A stretch of 42,762 bases of DNA from Irpex lacteus (GCA_001986395.2 MQVO02000085.1:1-42762), one strand, 5' to 3'. Numbered from the stretch's first letter, positions 1 to 12,467 are shown. Made by a program: numbers and translations. Notes: generated by a model not told the origin, from the sequence alone.

Positions 1-3000
1 GGACGGAAGAAGTAAAGGGGGAAACCAGGGAGGAGTGGATGCCCGGGGAAAAGGAAGGGTATGACAGCGTTCTTCGGGCTTCTTCCCCACTGCTAACTAT
101 GGGGTAGGGCATTGTGGCCACAAGGAGATATGTGCATCGTTTGCCTGCCTACGAGGGATTGCCAGTGTACGATAGCGATGTAATGTTGACGTGCAACGTC
201 ATGCGTCTTACGAATATGGATTCCGCGCTTGGCCATCACGGTGCGCTCGTTCGTGGGAGGGACAGTCCAGTCAACAGACTTGTCTATGAAAGTGACCTTT
301 CCAGAGCATCGCTTTACACACGTATGCCAGGTATCACACGGCTCGTAAGGGCAGCAGTAAGTGATATTGTTGCATTTCACGGGATCACAGAAGAAGAGAA
401 TGGAAGCGATGGCGGAAGGTGTTACGACAAGGTTTGACAGATCCAGGGGATGTTTGAGTACTATCATATCGTACATGTCTGCCCGCCGAGGGGATATGAG
501 AAAGAGAGGTGAGGTGCCCAGAGCGTCATTTCTGCAATTTGCACCAAGTCGTCCAAACCTTCAAAGTGAGTTGTTCGTTTGGCGCATCGAGGCCTTGACG
601 ACAGTAAATTTAAACTCTCACATAGGACGGGGCCGCCGGGCTGTCTTTGCGAAACATACCAGTTCGGTGTTCTCCCGAAGTGGCATTCCTCCCACATAAG
701 TAAAAGTCTACGTCGCAGTAAGTGGCTAGAGCCAGAAGCAGTTTCTGAGTTTGACTTTGCGTTTCTGGATTCTGTACTTCTTCTCCTAACACGGGGCCGT
801 CAAGTCATGGCGCAATTGATTGTTAACAATCGTCACGAACCCACGGTATCAGTGGTGCTTTATTGCGTATCTGCGCAGCATATGCCAGGCGGGATGTAGG
901 ACGCCAGCGACGACTGACACTATTGGCAGCGGAGTAATTTGAAGCACACCGGGACACCTACTGGCGGGCCATGGCAGGGAACAGTTGCCACAAAGACACA
1001 CAGGATTTCGCCACATACCATGCGGTGCGTAAAGTGTTCTTCGATGTGCGCCTGTTGTGCAGTAATGTGTACATATAGGTGGATACCCCGAGTTTGGCAA
1101 CTGTCTCGATCAAAGGCTTCGTGGCGGCGGCGCTCATTCGAAGGATATCGTTTACCTCCTCCTTCCTCTTTTGTGCTTGCGAATCGCGACGCGCCTTCCG
1201 AGATCCACGTGGAGCAAATTTACACCAATCTCCGTGAAACCCGTCCGGTTTTTTCGTCTTCGTCTGTCGGTGTATCGTTATAGTACGTTGCCACCATATG
1301 CATTCTAATAGTGGTGATTCATTAGCTTTTGGAAGCAGATCGCAGCCAGTGTCGCTCTTTAGCTCCAAAAAAGTAGAATACTCGGTACATATATAGCTGT
1401 CGAAATTGCGTTCTGTGTCTCAAAGTTCAGCAGAACAAGTCGTACAAGCCGGAAGTGGCGCTTTACATCGGAGCAGCATCCATAAGTCCATGATAGATAC
1501 GCTCGTCATGTACATGTTAGTGCCCCTTATAGTGCCAGTGAAGGTACAATCGCCCGCCTATCTATGTTGTATACGGCCGATCGCGATGCGCCGACGACCG
1601 ACATTAGCACGGAAACGGATGTGGTAAAGTCCGGAGTGGGCGGGTGCGCTGGGCACATGAACTGACGTCTGAATTCCCAAATGAAGAAATGATCAGGCAA
1701 GTCTGAGTGCTATTCGTGATCGAGTCTGCAAATAACAGGAAAGAATGATCGTGGGCGGTCCGAAACCTACGCTCAAAGCAGAATGACGGCACTGTCCAAG
1801 CACAGAGTTTTAATTCTGAAGGGCACCGAGCGGCGAGAAGAATTCGCGGCTGTTATGGATTTCAGGAATCGCAAACTGGCTCATCCCAATCAGCGGTCAT
1901 CATCGCCCACCTCAAGTGATCAAGTCCCACCTGTCGGTCGGAAGATGCGTCCAGTGTACGCGCTTCGCGGGAGGACTGCGAGGCGCAAGCTTTGGAATTC
2001 GAAGCTGCAAGTTCCCGGTACAGGTGGAGTGCTACGTTGGAGCTAGGCACATATAGATACATGACGGCTATACAATACAATCGTAATTACAGTTGCTCGT
2101 GTAAGAGCCTGAGAGTCGGTACTCTCAAGTACTGCCGGTGAGATGAATCACGATTGGGAGCCTTGCGATGGGGGGAATTCGAATCACCTGGAAGCTACTT
2201 TTGCAATTCTGTGTTTCAAGGGTTCCTTCGCAGGCCTTGCGTTCTAGCTATGCTCCGTGCGTCACATACGTGCTAAGTCTCCGACCGCATGTGGCGGGCG
2301 AGTTAGAGTATTGCAACATATCGCACGTCGTACGTACCGCGGGTGCCGGCAAGATTAAGAAATCGTAGCGTGAGCGGGTTGATCGAGAGCGTTATCGGAG
2401 GAAGCGATAACCAGCGGTTGAATGGTTCACGAGATAGAGGAGGAGTTGAAGGCGATTGTAAGTAGTACGTACGAATCTCGACCACCGATGGGAATCCCGT
2501 CTCCAGCGGTCTCGGACAGAAACGTGCTGCGAAGTGATATGTCGAGTACCTTTGCTGCTTCTCCAGGTGTCTAGTGTAAACAAACTTGTCCTGCCAAAGT
2601 GGTGTACACAGTGATGTGGGACGTGTAAGTATGTGATCTATCAGCCGTAAGCTCGCGAGGCTGTGCGCATGATCTGCCGCTAAACTCGTCCAGTACACAA
2701 AACATACAAAGCTACGAAACGTGATCTTGTAACACCTCGTGTCAATGGATGCGCGATAGCCTCATATGGAAGAGCGACTGCCAGTGCTAGGAATAGAGCG
2801 ATAAACGTTTAGCAAAACTTTGACCAGCGAGTGGAGTGTAATGAGAACGCGCGACTGTGCACAGCAGTCAGGGGCCGGCGGTTGCCATTATGGTGTTCAT
2901 TTAGTAGCGACGTCTCCGGAGATGGGGGATGTGAGAGCGATTTGTGTGCGGCGGTGGGTGCGATGCTGGAAGAAGGCGAGAGAAGAAAGCTGGTCCGGTC

Positions 3001-6000
3001 TCCAGCTGCCAGCCCTAGCATCAGCACTCATTCGAGCTCTGCTGCAACCTCATCGAGCTTCCTTCGTTGGCATCATAGGCGTTCCTGGGAAAGAAGCCAC
3101 AAAGGCCAAGCTGCATCACCGCTATCAGTACCACCTGTGAGAGGAATTGCTTGCGAGACTCGTTGCGTGGGATAGAATGGGAGAGAGCACTTACGGCGAG
3201 ATGCAGTACATTGAGAAGCGTATCTTGAGGTTAAGGTTCAGCGTTATACGCGGACGGAACGGGGTTTTGTGCGTGTTGTTTGCAGGAGGCACTGCAACAG
3301 AAGCCACTGGACACTTCGTGGCGTTCCGGCGCGTCTTTGTGGCGCGGTCACTAAATGGCCTGTCACAGTCGTAGTGGGAAATTGCTTCTTCGCAGGCCAG
3401 AGCGTTTCCCTCTACGAAACATGATTAGATCAGTCAGAGTCACGGTCACAGAAGTGCGTACATGAATCAGGGGAAACGTTACCCAAGCCCGTCTATAATT
3501 ATGAGATCATGCGCGACGTGAGTACACGGCGTTCGACGGATAATATCCGTAGGCTGTGTTTACGACGCTTTGTCGAGGCCAATGCGGGGAGAGGATCCAT
3601 CGCGAGAAGTATGTTGGCTGAGATGGCGTTGTAATGCAGAGTAGAGCTATGAGATGAAGCTTGCATACGTGCACTGCTCCAAGCTTTGGAACAGTGTCGT
3701 TACCTGTAGCGAGTCAGATAGACTGCAGGCGAGTGTGAGAATAGAAGGATAAAGACATTCTTCGCGCATACGCACCATGAGTAAGAGCACTGTGGCATTG
3801 GCACTTGGCGCCCTACCGTTGACTCGATGATGTTGCGGTGCAATAGCATCATTGACATCTCCTTACAAGGACGCTGCTCAAGCACGGAACAGCTTTTCGG
3901 ACAGGTGCGATGCATATTTGGAGACCTAGCGACTGTCGTATTCGCAGGGCAGTACCGTCGACCTTCATAGACTTTCGAGGAGATTTCCAACGTAATTGAC
4001 ACGTTAGGCGTTTACCCTCGTCCAGGATGCCCATGTGCGCACGTCCAGACGCAGCCGCTGCGTGCACAAATACAACTTCTGCGCCGCCTGCTAAGCTGCT
4101 TTGCGATATTCAAAAGGGGGGTATTAGGGTCCGGACAATAAACCAGCGTAGAAGAAGCAAAGAGCAAACCGTATTTGTCCAACAAAAGGTGTGGTGACAA
4201 ACACCGGCCGGTGTTCCACGTCCGTTGGCAAAAGCTAAACGGGAATTTCCTTGCAGCTAAGCGGCCGCCGACTCACGGGGTGACGCTGTCCATCGTCAGC
4301 TCGCACCCGAAGACAGACCGAGCGCGCTGCTTGCGACAAGCGAGAGGACATGCGAAAAGAGAAGCATGTCGGGGCGCAGGCGCGTTCCTGATAGGTTACG
4401 GAGGATGTATACGTAGGTGTTGTGTATTGTTATCGTACGTACGCAGTGTGTGGGCAGATACTGTATGGGTTCACGTTATGGAAGTGGCTTTGCGACGAGC
4501 GGACGTTTCCGAGGGGGATTCGAGGGCTGGGAGTTTTTTTCTTGTCTCTGTCCTTACGTACCGACGAGGGCGGGCGTAACGTGAAACGTGCGGGCGCAAA
4601 TGAAAGGCGGCGACACGCGACAGGGGAGCAGAAGAAGAAGGGTTGGAGAAACTCTGGTAAACTTTGCGTTGCTGTATCTACAAATGCGTACGCTTTGGAA
4701 AACACCCTGGGCGGGGGGACAGCAGTGGACCCAGGGAGAAAGAAGAAGAGCATGCAGCGGGCGTCCAGTAAAAACGTGCGGGGCACAACACGAGGCACCG
4801 TCTCACTTCGGCATGGACTCGGCTACGTCCTTGAGGGTTCGGATGGGACAGGCGCGTGGGTTGTTCCGCCGCCCGGATATCTGCCCCAATTGGAAGGCCA
4901 GGAAAGAAGAAGGTCACACTGGAAGGGACATACGTAAAGGCCGCGGTCCCTCTCCCCCTGCGTTATCCCGCTGGTCTAGTCTTGAGTAGAGGAGGAATTT
5001 CGAGGGAGAAGAGTTCTCTCGCTCGTTTACTATATCCCCGAGGCCAGACGTAGTGTAAACACGCTACAAGGTTCGGCGGGCGAAGCGAGAATTTCTACCA
5101 AGCTAAAATTTGGAGGGCACTCTGGTGCTGCTGACTGCTGACACGCTCAGGGACAGGTCAGTTCCTCCGGCATGCGGGAGGCGATGGGACGGTGCGGCGT
5201 GGAAAGAAAGGGTGACTGAATGGGCAGGGAGCTTGGTGACGAGGAGGGATCGGATATTCGGGGCCACTGTACTAAAAAGCGTACAGGACACAAACGGGGC
5301 AGCAGGCCCGGTGCGCATTATCACACAGCAAAGTGGTGTCGAACGAGGTTTATTCCGCAGGCAGGCGTAATGAGTACATAACATTGAGCACGACTCATGT
5401 GACGACTATCGGCAATGGACTGGGCAGTGTACGAGACGAGTTCGGGGGCGTAACACGCGGGGTGGGAGAATTGCCACCGGACGAAAGGTAAAATGTGGCA
5501 GACGCTGAGGAGCTCCGGGCAGCTGCAGAATGTAAGAAAGCAAGAGAACTGACGAGACCTGACGTCCAAGAGTCACGACGGCAGCCAGTAGGAGAATCTG
5601 GGTGGGAGTCGTGGAATTTTGACGGGCGTGTGAGGATAAAACTGTCGGCAGACGAGATGCAGAACCTGAAGGGGACATACAGGGCGGGGTGGCAGGCGAA
5701 TGGCATGCGAACGCGCCGTTGTCAGGCAGGGTGTGTTACACTGGCAGGATGTGCAGGAGCTGTAAATGAACCGAGGAACATGCTCGCGGGAGGCGGCGCA
5801 GGACAGCGTGCACACAGGTGCGGCAAGAGCAACAGCACGAGCCTCGTCTGTGGCCACAGAGCGAGGCCACATGTAACGGTCGTGACAGGCTGTGACGGAA
5901 CAGTGTGCCTTGTTCTTCGAGGAGTTTTTCTTATTTTCGAATTGGCGGATATGGAGCGCATGGCGAGCTGTGTTTGCAGCTATTTGGCGACACACGACCC

Positions 6001-6331
6001 GACACAACGGGTCCCAGCAAGAGGGCGCGCTAGAGCCCGATTGGAAGACTAGGCCAAATCAGGGAGGGGACACAGCCTGAGGGCGGACTTCTGGCACCTG
6101 CTCCGTGGTTGTGTGGGCCACGGTGGGACCCCGGTGCACGGGCGGCTGTTAGACCCTTTCTGTGTGTACTGGCTCATGTACAAAATCCCGAGCAGTAATC
6201 CTGATTTCAGTGTCTCTCCCGCCTCCCCGCCAACACTCTGCACGGACGCGTATTCGTCCTGCTTCATCCCACTTTCTCCAGATAAGGCAGCCATAATACC
6301 TGGCCACCTCTCCTCCCGCGTGCTGACCCAA
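1..6331. other. Gene-poor stretch upstream of the GATA factor
   Basis: No gene can be supported here. Open frames of 60-180 codons occur on both strands and overlap one another without a shared reading frame, recognisable domain or convincing chain of splice sites; that number is expected by chance at this base composition. The part from about 4.1 to 6.1 kb is visibly richer in G and C than the rest. I see no transposase, reverse transcriptase, tRNA-like B box or tandem repeat. Most likely it is long upstream regulatory or intergenic DNA, or remnants too decayed to read. One helical, coding-like segment on the minus strand (1087-1194) is described as a finding only. Confidence 0.5.
6180..6331 (+). 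promoter_or_regulatory. Pyrimidine-rich leader of the GATA factor gene with an AGATAAGG site
   Basis: The stretch before the start codon is dominated by C and T runs, as is usual for basidiomycete leaders and core promoters. It contains AGATAAGG at 6280-6287, a match to the consensus bound by GATA factors, about 45 bases before the start codon of a gene that itself encodes one. Autoregulation is an inference from this match alone; a site of this length occurs often by chance. Confidence 0.35.
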
Positions 6332-7944
6332 ATGGACTACCAGTTCGACTCCTACACTCCGTACTCTGACGCTTCTTCCACTCCCCGCACGCCTTCGCCA
6401 AGGTCTTCTGTTTACTCAGACGACGTGCACTACGCCTCGCCAAACCTCAAGCAGCACCACCTAGACATTGCTGTCAACCCCGCCATCTACGACCCCAGCG
6501 AAGAGCACGGCGGCATCGTCCCTGAACCTCACGCTATCAAGGCTGCGACTCAGATGTGGAACAACGCCCAGCAGTACAACCAGTCTTACCCTCAGCCACC
6601 AGGCTCTCGTGGCTCCCTTCTTGACGAACTCTACAACCCTGACATTCCTGAGCAGCCTATCCACCCCGACGATGTCTACCACCACCAAGAGTCCTCCTAC
6701 CACCAGCAGCCTCGCCACCACCACAACACTTGGAACAACATGCCTCAGACAGCGCATGGTGAGCACATTCCCTCGATGCGCCACCCACACGACGTAGGGA
6801 TGCAGCGCCGCGCGACTTTCCCCTACGTGCGCCGTGATCACGAAGCACTTCCATACCCGCCTCAGTCTTTCATGCCCGACGGCTCTCCAAGTCCGTACGG
6901 CTCGCGCCCAGGGACAATGTACGGCGAGCCTCTCCCAATGGAGGGTCTGCCGCACCACATGGACGAGCCCTTTGCACACTCCGTCCACCCACCGCTCTAC
7001 GACATGATCAAGACTGAGGACTCTCCCGTTATCGTGCCCTCGCAGACCGGCTACTGCCGTCCGCCCTCAGCTGGCATGCACGGGCTCCCCTGCCTTGCAC
7101 CGCACGCGGGCCTTCTTGTTCAGCACACAGATGACGCCGCCTCCAAGGAGACTCAGTACCTCCGGAGACGCTGCTTCAACTGCCACACGACTGAGCCTCC
7201 GTCGTGGCGTCGCTCGACTCTCAACCCCGGTAAGATCGTGTGCAACAAGTGTGGTCTCTACGAGAGGACGCACCTGAGGCCACGTCCCTTGCGATTCGAC
7301 GAGCTTCGCGCTGGTAGCAAGACAAGGAAGCAGATGAAGACGGCGGGTAGCCCAAAGGTCGGCAAATTGTCGCCTGTGGTGAAGAAGGAGTCGACAGACG
7401 GCCTTGAGGCGCCTCAGCTTCAGCGCCGTTCGTCCGTCTCTTCGTCAAACGGCTCGACCGGAAACGGTGCTTCGAGTGACTGGGATGACTCTGGTAAGCA
7501 GTTTTTGTAAATTTCTATTCGCCAACTATGCTCATTAGCTCATTTACAGTCTCTCTTGCTTCCTCAGGCTCTGTTCCGTCTTCATCGTTTAACTCGCCCG
7601 CCATTGCATCGTTCCCTATCCCTCGTGACCCCAACTCGCAGTCGCCGCCGATTGACGGTGGAATCCGCCTTCCGAACGCCCCCCTCTCCGACATCGCTTC
7701 GCTTACCAACTCCCCTCTGTCGCGACCAGGCAGTGCGTCGGCTGGCTCTCCTCCGACTCCACGCAAGGCCACCACCGCTCCTGGCGCCTTCTTCCAGAAC
7801 GGTCAGGCATACGATGGGTCGCAGTCTGGGTCCCCGCAGATCCCGGAGGTAACGGGGTGGCAGAGCGTACCGCTATCGGATTTGGCGCCGTCAAAGTCCA
7901 AGTCTCGAAGCAACAGCCTGAGGAAACCCGTCGCAGCTCAGTGA
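6332..7944 (+). CDS. GATA-type zinc finger transcription factor
   Basis: Two exons, 6332-7493 and 7568-7944, give 512 residues. The GTAAGC...CTCAG intron splits a Gly codon. The single GATA finger lies at residues 281-307: Cys281-X2-Cys284, a 19-residue loop containing PPSWRR, then CNKCGLYERTH. A basic segment after it can serve in DNA contact and nuclear import. The N-terminal 280 residues are low complexity, rich in His, Gln, Pro, Ser and Tyr, with a TPRTPSPRSS cluster that could be phosphorylated; the C-terminus is Ser-rich. The ATG at 6332 is preferred because of its context (cccaaATGG). The same frame stays open upstream and has an ATG at 6176 that would add 52 residues. Codons end strongly in C, unlike the genes to the right. 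GATA factors regulate nitrogen, iron, light or development; which applies here cannot be read from sequence. No PAS domain is present, so it is not a WC-1/WC-2 type photoreceptor. Confidence 0.9.
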
Positions 7945-8551
7945 AACGGCTCTCCGCATCTTCTCCATCTTTCTTCATCCCCTCCGACATAGACTTTCCG
8001 CTCTGACAGGTTTCCTCTCGTCTCTGGCTTCGTGCGCTTGGATCAGTGTCCGTTAGGCCGTCCGCTCCTTATCGTGTCATGCGTCGTCGACGACAAGATT
8101 GGGACGCCGGTGTACATTAGCAAAATTCGATACCAACGCGCGTCCCAGCACCCTCGTCGACTCGTGGGCCACACCTCCTGCATCGCTGTACTCTCATCAT
8201 CCTCCTGTATTCCATACGAGTATTACCCCCGTCGCACATAACCCGATTACCCCCGCCTATATTTTTTATTGGTGCCTCTGCTTGCAGCTTGTTTTTTATT
8301 TGCTCGGGTTTGTGTTCATACTACCTTTGCTGGACTTCATTATTTATTGGCCGCGAGGACACGCCTTTTCGCCCTCTGCAGCGCCGCCTCATGTCCCCTC
8401 CCCCCTCCCCGCACAACTTCTTTACTTATTGCGCAGTTTCCCCGTCCTCTCTTGTCTCTTGTCTTCGCTCCCCTACATACCGCTCTTCGCAATTTGCATA
8501 GCAACCCATCAATGTAATCGTAGTATACAGTCGTCACCCCATTGCCCAAGA
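7945..8551. other. 3' region of the GATA gene and a pyrimidine-rich tract
   Basis: The first part after the stop codon is probably the 3' untranslated region of the GATA gene; I could not fix a polyadenylation site. From about 8391 to 8475 there is a strong C/T tract of the kind that precedes start sites of basidiomycete genes. It lies about 80 bases before the ATG of the small spliced reading frame at 8552. No conserved coding segment is seen here. Confidence 0.4.
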
Positions 8552-8732
8552 ATGAAAACAAAGACGATAACTCAATTGGCTTTATCTACTATTGTGTGTG
8601 TGCTCGTCCATTCCATTCAGCCTTGCAATTGCTCTTTGTGTGGAATCTGGTAAGTCGACTTGGGTGTCCATGCTAACTGGCCTTCGCGATGTTGTTTTCT
8701 CCAGCTGGACACGGACGAGGCAGCCCCGTTAG
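8552..8732 (+). CDS. Candidate small secreted cysteine-containing peptide (41 aa), spliced
   Basis: This is a proposal. ATG at 8552 (aagaATGa) opens exon 8552-8649. A textbook intron follows (8650-8704: GTAAGT, GCTAAC branch point, TTTTCTCCAG) and exon 8705-8732 ends at TAG. The 41-residue product starts MKTKT, then has a hydrophobic stretch (LALSTIVCVLVHS) like a signal peptide, and ends in a short tail with four cysteines (CNCSLCGIC). A second intron-like segment (8733-8804: GTTAGT, CTCTAAC, CTTAG) begins directly after the stop, so the transcript probably continues. A C/T tract precedes the start. The gene is too short for homology to be judged by eye. It could instead be an untranslated spliced RNA or a 3' UTR extension of the GATA gene. 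It is not a CaaX pheromone: the C-terminus lacks the motif. Confidence 0.3.
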
Positions 8733-8804
8733 GTTAGTGCTGGAGTTTGGTAACGCCACTTACATGCTCGCACGCACACTTCCCAAACTCTAACCGTGCC
8801 TTAG

Positions 8805-11417
8805 GCTGCGCGTCAGCCTGTCCAACTTGCCACGTCCAATTGCAATGTCCGGTCACCTCCAAACGCGTTTCGAAATTCGACTCAAACCCTCGTACTTTCC
8901 GCGACACATGGCGTTTCTGAGGGACTGGGGACTGTGGAAGTTTGGCGACTTATGGAGCAGCCCACGGAAACATACCCGCGCTAGTGCTGGCTACCAGGCT
9001 TGGCTTACTGACGGAATTCCCGGAAATAGCTTTTCATGTATCAATTGGAACTTGAATGAACGATACTGGGGTTAACACCGACGACGGCGGCCGCGGTCGA
9101 CGCGAAAAGAAGAAACTTAGCTGACCCCCCGCCGTTTGTATTGTATTGGCTGACTACGACGGTAATGTATTGCGTGTATGTACGTGGGCTGCGCCCGTGC
9201 GCCGATCTCACCTCGTTACCAGTACCGTAATTCGTCCACTCTCCTCCGCTGTATCATATACACCGTAGCATTAGCTCAGCCTGCGAATGGGGAGAGAGGG
9301 GAGCTTGAGCGCGGGGACTTCTGGTCTGTGATTTCTGCACGAATGAAAGAAGGGGATGGCCTGAACGGTGAGTCGTTCGTTTCGTTTGTTTGTTCGTCTA
9401 ATGCAGCCGTGGAGAAGGTTAGGGTCCGAGGAAGGGGGTAGGCACTTTTCCTTCTTTCTTCACAAGTTTCCCTGTTTCTCAGTTCTTTCTCGTAGTCCCT
9501 GTCGTCAGGCCATCTCGTGGCATTTCCATTTCGCACCTCCCTTCTGTGACTGTCCATTCTTCCTCTGGGCCCACTCTCCGTCATTATCATGTGCGCGGAC
9601 GCGGCGTATTCGCTACATACGCGGAATTGGTACTGTAAGTTTAGCTCAGGATACCCGCGAAATAAGCGTGTAAAGCCTGGGGCCCACTGTAACCGTGACA
9701 TACAATATGTCGTTGTCATGCGTCTCGGCCCACTCCCCTACACCACCGCGCTCGCCACCTTTTTATGTCTATTTGTTTATATCGCCCTTTACTCGACTTA
9801 TTGCCCCTTAGGCTTCTCGTCGCTACGGTACTTTTATCGGATTACTGCGAGATTCGTTTTGCCATCGCTCACTCCCCCTTTTACAGATTCCACCGTTTGG
9901 TGACTTCCCCTTGGAGCCCGAACACTTTCGGTAGACATCTCCGTACACTCATACACACGTGCACTAGGCGAATGAGCGAGAATGGCCTATACGGCAAATT
10001 GAAATGTGTTACAGCTCTCTCAGCCAACCGAGTCGATACCTTTCGATCGTACATAGCTCTCTGCATAGAACGTGCGTCTCAGAGACTAGACATTGGGACA
10101 AGGTCCTGCCGTATGTACCTTGACCTGGCCATTCTCGTTGAGGGGTATGAACCACTCAAGCCTCAGGCCCCAGGGCCGACTCGGAGATTATCCCAGCGGA
10201 AAAGCAGTCTATTGGAGTACGTAAGGGTTCTCAAAGGTTGATTCCCGTTGCCTGACCCACACAGCGGTCCAGAATACGGTGTTCCACGGACGTTTACGGC
10301 GATAGAAGCTTTGCGGAAGGCGGGGTCTAGTGTCAGGCCCGCTTGCTTACATATGGGGTGGAAGAGTATTATGGCGATCCTGACGATAGGCGGGGTTCAC
10401 TTCCCAAAACGCAAATGCGTTTGACGCGCTGGCTGGTTGGTACAAGTTTCGTCGGACGAAAAGGGCAATTACTCTCGGTCGAGAGAATGAAAACTCGCCG
10501 CTTGCGCTCCGTCGTGTACCCGTTGTGGTACTCAGCCGGACTGGGCGGTGCTCGTTGCTGTAAGTTTTCGTGCTTGAAGATTTGCCACTAAGAGCTCATA
10601 GGTTTGTCACCCAATCGCATAACACATATTCGGGCGGGATCCTGATTTAGATGATGACTGTGGTGACCACATTGTTTCTCTCCTCCAGAGCGTTCCTCGT
10701 GGGTAGCGATCGACATGCAAGGCAGTGTTATGTTGCAACATACCTGTGACGAGGAGGCGCAACCGTCTCGACCGCTGCTGCAATCTGCAATCGGACACGA
10801 TCGGTGCCGGCGGCGATTTGCAATACACTAGCAACAGGACGGGTTGTGTGAGGGGGTTTCACAGGGTTTCACCTGATCCCACGTTATCTGCTCATTCCTG
10901 CAGTCAATCCTGTCACCACCACAGCACGTTATCTCGAGCAATACCGACACAGGTGTTTAATCTGACCGCCCCCACTTCACATGCACACCGTACTGATAGA
11001 CATACCCTATTTCATATACTTCAGAAGCTTCCTTCGGAGGCAAAATATAGGTCGACTCACGATGATCGACAGACAAATTGCGTATGTGCTGTCTAGAGCT
11101 CATTCTCACGTATCCACGCGTCACTAGTTGCACCGTCTCGCTTTCTCTCCCGCCTTTGCGATATCCAGGCCAGCGTCGGTCAAACTCTACGGTATTTTAC
11201 CGTATGAAGGTCTAGCCACAGCGTGGTGGCGCCGGCGCCATGCGACCTCGGAGATTATCTATGAATGCATGCCTGCAGTACTGGGAGGGTACCATGGGGT
11301 GTCGTTTCACCTCGATCTGTACTTACTCGTCAAAACGTTCTTGCGGTAGCTCACACCTGTAGTCGAAGATCTAGGTCTGAGATCCCCGATATTGGGATGG
11401 CGGGTCATTCGTTTGAC
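8805..11417. other. No supportable gene
   Basis: Short open frames on both strands overlap without a shared frame or known domain. C/T-rich patches occur around 9430-9560 and 9720-9900. I found no convincing series of introns. The frame at 11128-11349 reads somewhat like protein and could be an upstream exon of the candidate membrane gene that follows, but I could not join it in phase. Confidence 0.4.
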
Positions 11418-12467
11418 ATGAAGTGCGTATGCGTGACTGGATTGCTGGCTTTGATTCCGTCCTTTCTCATCCTGGACAAACGTCAGGTTCGTGCTTCTCA
11501 ATAATAGTAAAGCAGGAAAGGCGGAATTACGGTGACAGCAAGAGCCCTGGAATACCTGGAATAGAAGTATGTGGCCCTGGTCACGGAGGCAGTGAATCGT
11601 TCCTATGTCATGCTATACGATTGCTTCCCCTTTCATGCATGGGCTGAATACCGTAGAAGCCTTCGGAATCGCAATGCGTATTTATTTCCAGTACCTTACG
11701 ACTGCATCTACTCCGGTTCTTTTCCTTCTTGCACTTTACCAGGGTCAAGTATTCCCCTGTCCCTTCCTGTCCGCATTTGCGCCGCCCAATGTAAGTCGGC
11801 ATGACCTGCCCCTCGATTATCCACTAACGCACGCCAGCATGCTCCCGTGCCGTCATCCGGTCCCTTTTCTTCTACTTCTAGGGTGCTGTTGAGGTCACTA
11901 CAGAGCGTGCAGTCGCTCTCGCTCAATTGTGTGTTCCTACAACGTGACACTGAAACTTCGACAAAGAACTCAGAAAGGCTAATTCAAGTTCAGCGATTCA
12001 CGAAAACTCAATCAATGGTGGCACCGATGATTGGGACAGGCAGCTACGGTACGAGCGCCCAAGGGCGCATCAACTAATGAGGCATTTTAGGCCTCGGTCA
12101 ACAACAATGTCCGCGCTGAAAGTGTACCGTGAAACGGGTGCAATAACTGGCCAGTTCCCGTCCTATGACGCTAGGGTGAGCTATATCCAACTCCTTATCA
12201 CTTGTCTTATCCGCGTTTTACTGCTATGACTTATCGTAGGTGTCCCATGCGAGACAGACTCCCAGAGGTATATCATGTCAATGGATGAGTAAACTTTCGC
12301 GAGCTGAAGATTATTCGGCTGGCTCTGTCAGTGACTGCGAAAACGACAGAATCGAGCACGGAGACTATGCGTACCTTACATTATCATACTCTTATACGTT
12401 TTGCACGTTAAGACGATCGCAAGTGAGGACTTCGAGGTTGGTAATTATTCTAGTCATCGAGAAGTGA
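11418..12467 (+). CDS. Unrecognised multi-exon membrane protein gene (partly resolved)
   Basis: I do not recognise the family. A chain of exons joins in phase: up to 11486, 11539-11566, 11657-11790, 11882-11930, 11994-12048, 12091-12175 and 12240 onward. Splice signals are good: GTATGT, GTAAGT with CCACTAAC, CAACTAATGAG with TTTTAG, and GTGAGC with CTATGAC. The product has a hydrophobic start (VTGLLALIPSFLIL), then EPWNTWNRKAFG, a membrane-like segment (YLTTASTPVLFLLALYQ), FPCPFLSAFAPPNGA, VTTERAVALAQ, and a hydrophilic part with NGGTDDWDRQLRPRS and VYRETGAITGQFPSYDARV. The first coding exon is uncertain: an ATG lies at 11418 but the frame is open upstream. The 3' end is unclear too; the last exon may stop at 12467 or contain another 46-nt intron after 12270. 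Further coding-like scraps occur to about 12.8 kb, so the gene may be longer or broken. Confidence 0.4.

Noticed and set aside
93..476. 127-codon minus-strand frame with eight or more cysteines
   Set aside because: Several frames of this length are expected by chance in 43 kb; no signal peptide, splice structure or family resemblance.
2100..2200. Possible tRNA B box (GAATTCGAATC near 2174)
   Set aside because: No matching A box or foldable acceptor stem around it.
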